The notes below the pieces were generated by a model, which was given only the letters and a program-made list of their open reading frames with translations, was not told the origin of the DNA and did no database searches. DNA of 64,000 nucleotides from the NCBI GenBank assembly GCA_946406115.1, contig OX291557.1, positions 9,828,501 to 9,892,500 of the forward strand, read 5' to 3'. Numbering within the stretch: position 1 is the first letter of the stretch; the number at the start of each line of letters is the position of its first letter. Both the position numbers and the translations under genes were made by a program. Positions 32,301 to 44,300 of this stretch are shown in pieces. This DNA comes from Apoda limacodes. Lineage: Eukaryota > Arthropoda > Insecta > Lepidoptera > Limacodidae.

Positions 32301-35300
32301 ATGTTCCATCCAAATATTGGCTATAACTGGTGCTACTGGACTACCCACAGCAACGTCATCAATCTGGAGATATTACGGTCCTTAGTATAGAAAGTAATTT
32401 TGGTCTAGACTTTAGACAATGTTGAAGTAGAGTTGTATAGTTATGTGGTAGATTATTTTCTTCCAGCCTGTTCCGTACTATGTCTTAACATTCTTCTACT
32501 GGAACGTTGGTAAAAAAGCGATTCGATGTCAAAACTTACCATAATAACATCACAGGACAATGAATTATAGACGTTTAGATACTGTTCGTGTCGTGTGCTG
32601 TGACATTTAGATACTGTTCGTGTCGTGTGCTGTGACATCAACTATTCAGATACTGTGAGTGTGAGTACACTGTGTCGAAGAAGGAAGGAGGAGGTTTTCA
32701 ATTCGGATGTTTATATTTTCTTATGTATGTTCGGGCATGACTCCTTTATATATAGATGGATTTGCAAAATTCTTTTTTCATCTCTCATACTCTGAAAGTA
32801 GACCATACAATATCTGAAAAGCGAATGGGAAGTAGCAAATGTCGGCCCTAGGGCCGAAAAGTAAGCAAGGAAAAATTCAGTCACATTGGGCAAAGTCAGT
32901 CACCTCTACAGCCGCACTTCGATTAATATTAGGTATATTTATTCTTAACTTGGTTGTAGATTTTTTGTTTGTGATGTTATTTAAGATAATTGTTTTACCA
33001 GATATGTGGTTTAATACAACTGGAAAACCGCGTTTAAATTAATTTAGGTAGATCATGACAAATTTAAAATAATTTATAATGGTAAGTTCTTTTCATCAAC
33101 TAGCTATAACTACAACTCAAAAATAATGTGTCCATCAGGATAGCGGGATGAGCAAGAATATTTTATTGAAATAATACTGAGTTTTTAGTACCTAATTAGG
33201 ACTATTTGTTTAAAAAATTAGTACCTCTCTGTGTAGCGATAAAAACCGAATATTAAGTTGCCTGCCATTCTAACGTCAGAATGGCGGATAATTAAAAACT
33301 CAGTAGTAGGTTTTACCTCAACCCGCCATCCTGACGGACACAAAATACTGGCTGGCATTATGGCCCTTGAAAAACATTGCGCGTAATAAAACGAAAAAAA
33401 AGGAGGGCAAGCGTAATAAGCGCAAATTCATAAGCGAATTAAATTTTATACCTAATTTAATGAGTTCATCAAGTGATTCTGAAATGAATTTAACGCCTGA
33501 TTTAATTAGAAAAGAGCAAGCTGTTATGGAAAACCTTCTTCATAATTTTGGCTTGTGTTACTTTACTTTCCTCATATTCGAAATGAAAAGCTGAGGTTTT
33601 ATGTCGGGTGAAAGGCCCATTTCAGCCTCGAACTATTGGCGCTCTCCGTCCGAAATTAGTGCCTTTCATCCCTTAGTTAACAATCTACTCTTTTTGTTCG
33701 AAAGGGGTTTATTCTGAAATAGTCCTTTCTAAATTTCGTAGAGATGAGTTTCGGAGACAGAAAACGGAACTTCTAAAAATTTCAGCAAATCAACCACGAT
33801 TAGCTATCGCTTAAATATGCATTGTTTACGCAATCACACAACATAACAACACGCCTGTACACTCAAAAGCAATTCGTCACAAAACAAAACAACCGGCTTC
33901 AAAAAGATGCACTAAAAAAGGTAAAAATAATTACTTATTTCTAAAAATCTGATCTGAATTACAGTTCGAAGTTGGTGTCTATGTACGTAACAGTTTATAA
34001 CACACTTCACTTGAATGACACCAAGTTCAAACTGGAATTCGGATCAGATTTTCGGAAATAAGTAATTATTGTTACCTTTTTAGTGCATCTTTTGGAGCCG
34101 TTTGTTTTTTTGTTAAGAAGTTTTTATTTTTAACAACATCGGATATGTGGGTACTTTCAACACGTCGCTGAATAAAATGGCTGCTTGTGACCACGGCCTG
34201 TACAACTTGGCCAAACATCGAGAACCAAAAAGGTAAATATTCAGTACATATGTAAGACCCGAGAATTAAAAAAAAATCAGAAAAGGCAGTATTTTGTCAG
34301 GAAATCTCATATTTGGATCTTGTAACCCTGATGCTGTGTATGTTTGCGGTAGTCATATTGCGAATTGATTTATAATGACTAATGCATGCCTCTGGGCCGT
34401 TTGGGCACATTGCCCTGAAGTATTGTTTGGCCCGCTTAGTTACTATTTATGTTTGTAAACAAGACTGCTATTTTTAATTGAAGTGCAATGTCAAATCGTA
34501 TGCACAAAAACAAAGTCTATTTCCCTCTTACTTACAACATTGTATGGTTGTAACAGGCGGAAGAATGAAGAAGCGAAGCGATGGCGCAGTTTCGTGGAAT
34601 CCATCAGGTCGAAGCTGACAGTGAAGCAGGTAGTAGATGGTGTGCGAGCTGGTGGGGAACTGTCATTTGACTACCTTACCCTCATAATAACTGCAGAGTA
34701 AGTCATAATTAGGTATCAATGATATAAACTGGGACCAGCCGGAAGAAATTCTCACTACAATGGTAATCGTTTTCAAGTCCATTAGGTACTGTTTTCACTG
34801 CCATGCGTGCGGGGATATTGGCTTTTGTGTAGCATTCATTAGCAACGCAGGTGGCAATGGAATGGATGTTTTATTTAAAACCAAGTTTAGTTAGAAGTTA
34901 ATCAACCGAAGGGCCGATTCAGAAACGCGATAATAAATCAATAAACGAGGTAGTAATTTGGTATTCAGTAAAACATAAATTTTTAACATGTTTTACTAAA
35001 AGGACTAGGTATACAGATATGCATTAATGACACGTTATAAACAAACAGATGTACATCCTATACTTATAGAAATGAAACGACAAAAGCGCAAAAAGTAGTC
35101 TCAACATATTGCGTTTTATAAAAAAATAATAAAAAAAAAAGTGTTTAAGTACCTATGTTTTCAAATTACGCGTTTTAAAGCGTTAAGGAATTGACCGTGA
35201 AACCTACCTACATTTAGATTTATTGTAGAGTTTTAAAAACATTGTGATTTGTTGCAGTTCCCTTGCTGCTCTTGGCTTAGTAGAAAACAATGCCTCAAAT

Positions 35301-38300
35301 ATAGTAGCAGCAATGCTAGTGTCACCCTTGATGGGACCTGTTATGTCCATAACTTTCGGAACTGTTATTTCTGATCGAAGCCTTGTTAGAAGCGGTTTTG
35401 AAAGCTTGTTTGTTGGCATGTTATTTTCCCTTATATTTGGCTTCATATTTGGACTTATTTTGGGATCAACTGAAATGCCATGGGGTTTTGGCGATTGGCC
35501 CACGGAAGAAATGAAGTCGCGGTGGGTTATCAATAGTATTTAATTTTTATATCTGCTTATTAGTTGTTATAAGGAATTACATATAAGTAGTCAAAACATA
35601 TTATATTTTATGTAGGTACGAACGGACCTTTAACTTATCTATTGATCTATTTATTCTTTACCTACCTAACATGTCTTTGTTACATAAGAAAATCGGTCAA
35701 GTGCGAGTCGGACGCGAAGGGTGAAGCTTGTAGTATGTATAAGTTTTTAGGATAGAGTGAAAACAATGAAAACGTTTTTATAGTATGGGGATCCCCCTCA
35801 ATTTTTTACTTTATGAACTTTTTATTACTTGTTAAATAATCCGCCATTAGCTATAACACATACCTATTCTGTGAAAATTATGGGTTTCCGAAGGTAGAAG
35901 AAAGAAAGTTTCTACCGAAGTAGGTAGAATTCTACCTCCTTTGATCTAAGAGAAAAGCCTTTTAAAGTCGGACGAACGGACGGACGGACAGGCAAACAGA
36001 TTAAGTAATAATAAGGCTTCGCTGGCATCCTTTGGGAACGTATAACGTAACCCTAAAAACCCACACAAAAGCGAGCTTAAGGACGCGTTTGTTTTGGGAT
36101 GCAGAATCATTATTTTCGTTTACTTTGTCATCTATCATCTGTTTGTTTTGCATTGGTGTCAAAAATATCAAAATTTTAGTATCATCTGTAACAAACTGTC
36201 ATGCGTTCGTTTACGATATTTTTGTTATTTTTGTCACTTATGCCACTGAAAAATCAAACTTTATACTCATGTCTAGAGGTGGATTTTTTGTGTTAATCTA
36301 TCAAACTACCTATATCTCATTATTTTTAATGGTAGTGTGTGTGTGTTTTATCGTAGTGTGTGTACGTCAACTGTTCGTTTTGCAAGTTCTGCAACCAAAA
36401 ATTTTGTTAGAAACGTTTCAAAGCAACACGAACGATACTAGCATTATCAAAAGTGTAAAAAGTATCAATTGTGGGAACTTTTAATCAATAAACAACTTAC
36501 ACGTAATACATTTTATATATATTTATAGTGAAGTTTTGTTTTATTTTAGAAACTAAGTAGGTCAGAGTAACTAAAAGGGCAAGGAAAAAAAACCGGACTT
36601 ACGTTTTTTTGCTTGATTTGGTAACGGTTAGGGTTACGGTAAAAAAAAATATTTTTTTTTTTTCAAAACGAAGTGTATCTTTATTTTTTTTACGGGTATC
36701 GATAGAACAAAATTTTTGTGATCATTCTCTCAGTTGCTGTCAGAAAATCTAAATAAAAATGAAAATTTCAGGGTTCCGTAGCGGCGCAATTAGGGACCCC
36801 AGAAAAAGTGTCGTCTACAAACATTACTCCTAGAGACGCCTTCTATCGACCGCAATCAAAAAAATAGGGTGTTATAGGGACACAATGGGCTTCTCTGCGC
36901 CATTCCAGTATACGTTCAGATTCTGATTTGACGCAAGTTGTAGAAATTAAAATCACAGACTGGGATCTTGTTATAATTGCACTTCTTGCAGAAAAAAATT
37001 TTAAACCCCCCAGCGGGCCGGCCCTCCCCGGTCCGTTGGTGGGAAAAAAGTGCCCCTAACTAACGTTGCTGCCGACGATGTACTCTGTCGATTTTAATCA
37101 TTAAAATATATTATTATTTTAGTTATGTAAGTCCTAAAATCATTCAAAGTATAACTAAAAATTTGATATTCTTCTTAGCGCCTTTTTTTCTTCACCTCAA
37201 CCCGGTTGCATCGTCGCGTGCATTTCTGTCTTATCCTCAACGCTCCTTTGTGTACACCCCAGTACAAATAATATAGGTAAATTAAATTGACGATTTGCGA
37301 CAGTCGTATTGCTGCACACGTGTATATTAAAAAAAACGGGACGCAATGGCAATACGGGATAAGGTTCTCAAATATGGTGTCAGTCCCGTATATACGGGAC
37401 GTATGGCAACCCTACAAATACATGTACTGTGTGTATGAACAATTCTAATAAAAAAAAGGATTTTTTTTTACATACCTAAAAGATCTTGATACCTGTAATT
37501 TTTTATTCTAAGTTGGCTAAATAATTACAATAGGAAGGTGAATCTTAAAAAACGTAGGTACGTAGGTAGGTACCTACGATAAACATGATACATATACACA
37601 GGCATATATTAATGTATACGCATAAATATGCATAATTATATTATTGGTACCACCCTACTGAAAACAAATAAAATCTGAGATCTTTGTTAGGGTTCCATAG
37701 TTAAATGGCAAAAAGGTCCCTTATAAATCCATCATGTCCGTCCATCTATCCGTATGTCACAGGGTTATAATTCCGCTATCTTTACATATGTAGATTGCGA
37801 TGAAATTTCACAGGAAAGTCTTATGTGAACCACCAAACAGATTTGCAATGAAATTAAGGGAAAATATTAAGGGGTAGCTCCACACATTGAACTGAGGGAC
37901 GTGTCAGTTGACAACCCTACCAGTTTAGGTAATGATTCTTCGGTTTGGTTGGTTATTTAGTCCTGTGGTCTCGTGTCACTACGAGCAACGAGTGGCGACA
38001 CGCGACGCGACGAGACGTGAAGCGGCCTTGGGATGCGCCGCGCGGCGCAGCTCGAAGTATCGTGTCGGTCGCTTGTTGCATCTTCGAGCCGCTTCACGTC
38101 TCGTCGCGTCTCGGTATGAGCCGACCCTTATTCAGAATGTCATGAAAACAAAAACGGCGAGCTATTACATTTTTCTTCTTTTTCTGAAATTAAAATATAA
38201 AATAAAATTCAGGGAACTTCGGAGACTATGGCAAAATTCATTTCGTATGAAAACAATCTGCGGCGTTTACCCTTAACTTTCTTGTTGTTGCTTCGTCACA

Positions 38301-41300
38301 AAATTCGTATGGAGCTTAGCGTGTGGACAGTATTCGGAAAGATATCGACTCCCTCGCAGCCTAGTTGGTATATAGCCAACTTCTGTTCAGAGGGTGTGGT
38401 TGTGAGTTCGATATCCGCACTGGATAAACATTTATGTTATAAATACCGACTGGATTTTTTAATTGTTTATGTGTTGTTAAGTCTGGGTGTATTTATGTAT
38501 GTATTTACAGAAAAAGTATACTCATAAGTATTTGTATTCGTTGTCTGGTTTTCATAATACAAGCTTAGCTTAGTTTGGGACCAGATGGCGCTGCGTATCC
38601 ATATGTCCAAAATTATTATACAACGCCCTATACCTAAGATGCAATTCGACAGAATTATCTAATTAGTGGTTAAGTTATTCGGTTAATTAATCAATTTCTT
38701 CGTTTGTATTTTAGCGGCAATGTGCGCTCTCTGTGGATGGGTGTCCTATGGGCTTTAACATCTGGAACAGGAGTAGCATTGGCTTTACTTCAAGGCAGTG
38801 CTGGACCTCTAATAGGCATTGCAATATCCGCTTCACTTTTACCACCAGTTGTAAATTGTGTAAGACTTATTTATTCAACTAGTTTTTGACAGCAACTTTG
38901 TCGGTGTGAATAACACTACGCAACATATATTAGTCTGGTCAACATGTACCTTTTTGGGTGAAATTTTTGTATAGTCTCCGAAAATTACGATCAAGGTGTC
39001 ATTCGATTCGGAGTATTATGTAGAAAGTTTAAGAAAAAGTTCCAAAAGGGGCCGATGAAAATTAGCTCTAGCTCTATTATTTATGTTAATTATTGACAAT
39101 TGTTTATAAAAAATAAACCGCAAAATTTTTTTTTCATGTTTTTCTATTCCAAAACGTGGTTAGATGTTCATAAATATCCTAAAATTTTGTAAGATCTTTT
39201 TATTATTTTCTTTTTTGGCAATTAAAATGAACTTTTTGTTAGAAATTAAATCAATTTGGTCTTATCATATGGCAGGAATGAAAAACATGAAAAAAAATTT
39301 TGCGGTTTATTTTTTATAAACAATTGTCAATAATTAACATAAATAATAGAGCTAGAGTTGAAGTTAAAAGCTTAAATTGTTCATTAATTTATAGTAAATA
39401 AAAACGACTTGAAGTATAAGTGTCGTATATATAATAGTTTAAAAGTTATACCAATTATAAAAGAAAAAGAGCGAGATAAAAAGGCAAATTTTAGGACATA
39501 AAAATATTAAAAGTTATATAAAAAATAGATAAAAAAAAATTTTCATAAAAAATAATACATAGCTGTTTTTATTAAATTACGAATAAAAAAAAAAATAAAG
39601 TAATAAAATCAATTTATTATATATATTCCAGATTATTTAAGAACAATAGAATTTATGATTTTTAGAGACAAAATGGTTCCTTAATATTTAATATTTATAT
39701 TTAGTGGTAAAAAACGATTGTTAATTAAGAAATGCATTTTATAGCAATAAATAATTTTTTTTAAGGAATAATTTTTTTCTTAAAAATCATAATTTATATC
39801 GACAAGTAGATTAGGAAAAAAAATTTGTTGATTATCTTATAAACAATGCATTTGTTTATAACAATTATTTAAACAATCGCGGTAAAAAATTAAAAAAAAA
39901 TATTTTTATGTAACTTTTAACCGTTAGAAATCATAAAATTTGAAATATTTGAAAAACAAAATTTTTTTAATAACTTTTATGCAGTTTTTAATTTTTTTAT
40001 GTTTTCGATTGTTAATAAAAAAGTGGAAAATTAACATTTTTAAATTTTTCCAACGGGGATCTATTTTAATGCCTTTTAAGAATAACTCCAAGAAGTGAAA
40101 AAAATCCTAGGGTTGAAGTTTAATAATAATCAGGTTTTTTCTGTTAACATTCTATTCAGAAAAAGTAGTTAATTAACTAATGCATAACTAATGGAAAAAT
40201 GGGGATAAAAATTTTTCGCCTACGGATTAGTGTTCATTTATATATCCCAATAGTACTAAAATTTTTTTATTCCTTAATATTCATATTTAATATGTTAAAA
40301 TGATTTTTATTGTTACCGTGTCCGAATGACAAATCGCGAGCGGAAGCCAGACTACCCGCTTTTAGCGCTATTTTCAGGGCTTCGTAAAAATTATAAATAT
40401 TAAAGATACAGTTCCGGGTGGTAGAACTTTTTTTTAGGAAATTTCCTCCTCTTTTCAGATCTTTTTTCAAATTTTGAATATCTTTGATAGTTTTTGAGAT
40501 ATTCAAAAAAAATCAAACCCCTACTTTTTTTTTTTTTTAATTGTTTATAACTTTTGCAATTTTCATCGGCCCCTTTTGGAACTTTTTCTTAAACTTTCTA
40601 CATAATATTCCGAATCGAATGACACCTTGATCGTAATTTTCGGAGACTATACAAAAATTTCACCCAAAAAGGTACATGTTGACCAGACTATATCCGGTTA
40701 TGCTGAATGTATTTGAATGAAACTTAGCTTAGATATAAAGTTGAACGTACCCCGAGCTGTCACACGTCAATCTTCATTAAAATACGTTTAGTAGTTTTTA
40801 AGTGTTGCCATAACAAACATTACCTAACTATAGACAGACAAAATAATTAAAATCCAAAATAAAGGAGCAAATAGGTACTTAGAAAAAAATTAGTGCAGCT
40901 AAATAGTTGAATCTGAATATTTAACTGTAACTAGCTTAGTTCCGTGACATTGACCACGAAGACTTTAAAAATAAAAGATAGTTTAACTGTTTATGTTTTT
41001 TCCTACGAAAATATCGGAATTCTCATTCATTCATTTTCATTCTTTATTTAACCTTATAGAAAATGATTTTTCAAAAATGATAGAATACCTACGCCAATCT
41101 TAATTTTCAACCTAAAGCCCAAATACTATTTTTTATGCATTCAGTTTAAAAAATAACGGTCTTTCATACAAACTTCCAACCCCCATTTTAACCCCATACG
41201 ATGAATTTTGCAAATTCCTTTCTTAATGTTCGCCTGCGTTATAAAAAACAGTAATCCCACCAAAAACATTTTCATGTAAAATGTTGCCAAGACGAGACCG

Positions 41301-44300
41301 CATATGGATCCTGCTGTCAGAAAGTTATCAGATCTCATGTAGAGCCAAGCTTCTAACACTACACGCCATGGGCGCCGGTAGAAATAATTTCCAGGTGGTG
41401 CAGATTTTAGTTTTCTTACAATCTTCGCCGTATTATGATTGTTAAAAAAATTGAAATTTTAGTCGGAAACATCTGAAGCCCGGTTTATTTTATGTTCGAT
41501 AAATTTACAAATTTCTGACTATTATCAGACTATAATATTTCTGATTAAATTCATAAATTTATTTTATAGATACCCAGTCCTCACAGCTCACACTATTTGT
41601 CCGCGACGATCGAAATTTAAAAATTTTAAGTTGGAAGGCCAAGAGTACCGGCATAGTTATTAATCGATTTCCATTACTTCTCTAAACGCACCCTTTAAAG
41701 TACCGCTACTCGACACGAGATAGCACCAGCATAAATGGGATGAACTTAACAGAGAAAGCGCAATAGTTTATTAGCAGTGCGAAAGAGACCGACTCTTGTT
41801 AAAGTCAATCGCGAATGAACTAGAAAGTTTATAAATGTGAAAGAGACATAGATTACAGATGACAGGGACAGAGCTACGTTCGAGAACGTTTGAGAATCTG
41901 AAACCTTCCTTACATTTTGATATATAAGGGGGCCAGGTCGCGTTCCGAGTCAGTCAGTTTTCGATTGAAGTTCGAACAGTTCGTTCCGAGTGAACAAATC
42001 GCGATTAGTGACTAATAGTTATCTTCAGTGCACAGTGCATTCGTTTAAAAAATTAATAGTTCCCGCCATATTCGTTTCCATAGATTAGTGTTGTTATAGT
42101 GTAGCCGTATTTTAATTTCGAAAATATATAGATAGTTAGTTCATACAGTCCAATAGGTCAAGAATGATTGCTTGACTTGATTACATGTGCAAGAGCTAAT
42201 AAGTTAGTGTCAGTGCGCGCCGTAATTAATTAATCAGTGCAAGCAAGCAGTGACAAGTGAGCTCACGTGTGTTTCTTTTCTTTATAATCAAAGTAAAAAT
42301 AATTATAATTTTGTTATAACATATGAGTGACATAAGGCGATTTTACTGCAAGAGAAAAACAGATTGAAAATGAACAGTTTAATGCTAAAGATTGTCCAAG
42401 TACTTCGGCACAGCAAAGTACCTACTAGTAAAACTGAATTAACAACACAACAAACTTTAGTTAATATATATAATTAATATAATAAATGTGGGTTTATATC
42501 TGGATTCTAACGTACCTATCAGTGATGAAATACGGTTTAAAGTGCTCGAAACAGCGTGGAAACCTCCGCAAGATTATGATTTCAAGCAGGACATCGATCA
42601 TAAAAACTAAACACAACAACGTGCATTTCGCCACGAGCGGCTCACAGCATACCCTTGGTTAGCCTATTCTGCTCAGGCTAAAGGACCACTTCGCCGTACA
42701 TGTGTATAATTTCCCGCACAAATTCATCGAGGCAGTACTCAGGGGCCATTTATCGTTCATGCAAAAATATCAAAAATTTCATGAGTGTGCGAAATCTCAT
42801 GCAAATAGCCAGCGGCATCGTGAATCGGTTATACGTTCTAAAAAAAATCTGGAAATCATGCAAAGAAATAAAAATGACGTTTATGAACAGATTGATACTG
42901 AATATCACAGGGAAATTTCAGAAAACAGAAAAAAAATTCAACCCATTATATCTTCGGTCTTATTTTGTGCTACGCATAATTTACCCCTTCGAGGAAAAAC
43001 AGAAGATGGGTCAGTTTTCAAAGACACTACATTTCCGAGTTGAGGCAGGAGATACGGTTTTAAAAGACCACTTTGCGACTGGTTCGAAAAATCGAGTATA
43101 AAACGAAATGATTGAAACCTGTGCTGATGTTCTTCGTGAAACCATTACTGATGAAGCAAAAGAAGCGGCATACTTTTCAGTCTTGGCTGACGAGACAGCG
43201 GATATAAGCGGGACTGAACAGCTTTCAATGGGCATAAGTACAGTTACGTTATACTTGAAGTATTTTTGGGGTACAGACCACTTCAAAAATTAGATGCTGC
43301 ATCGATTTCTGAAGTTATAATATCTTTTTTGACACCATGTGGTTTAGATCTCAACAAAATGGTTGGACAAGGGTATGATGGTTGCTCCACGATGGCTGGA
43401 CGTGTTGGTGGAGTTCAGAAAATAATTAATGATAAATATCCCAAAGCAAAGTATTTCCACTGTGCTAGTCACATATTAAATCTTGTTGTCAATGATTTAA
43501 ATAATTTGAGTGAAATAAGAAATACTGCTGGAATGATTAAGGAAACTATAACTTTTTTTAGAGATAGCATTTTACGGCAAAAAAAAATCAAATATTCCCT
43601 TATTTTGCGAAACCAGATGGTCTGCAAAGTACAAAAGTATTCAAATTTTCGCTCAAAATTTCACCAAAATTGTAGAAGCATTACAAGACCTCTCAGAAGA
43701 TCAAGCCACTAATTCTAAGACAAAGGTTAGAGCTTACCAACTGCGCACTGCTTTGACCACCACAAATTTTATTGTGGCATTGCATATTATTGCTACTTAC
43801 TCGGCAAAGCTTGAGCCTGTCGGCAACCAGCTTCAACAAGTGGATTTTGACATAAATTCAGTGAATGACCACATTTGCAAACTCACTAAAATAATAGAGG
43901 GTCACAGACAAAACGCATCGCAGGAATTTACTGCTATATTTGGAGAAGTTAAACAAAGTTGCGAAGACCTTAATATTGAGATTAAATGACAACGAGTCAC
44001 GAAACGACAGGCTCATCGATCCAACCACCCATCCGAAAACGTTGAAGAATTTTACAGAAGAGCTTTATACATCCCTTATCTTGATTCGATCATTTCTTCT
44101 TTAAAAGACAGATTTTCTAAAACACATAAAAAATCATTTTCTCTGTTACAGCTACACCCAAAAATAATAAAAGGCCTCAGTAAAGAAGAATTTCTTAGAG
44201 CTGCAAAAGACATTGAAAATTTGTATAGCGATCTTTTACCTAATTTAATTTCAGAAATCACGACTTGGTTTGAAATGTGGAAATATCCACAGCCAGCGGC

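Noticed and set aside
36032..36484. 150-codon hydrophobic open frame in gene B intron 4
   Set aside because: It begins inside a dispersed repeat, has no splice sites matching gene B phases and resembles no family.
40267..40506. 79-codon minus-strand frame inside the palindromic element
   Set aside because: Only a weak candidate: low-complexity Lys/Asn/Ile composition and no recognisable domain; kept as part of the element only.
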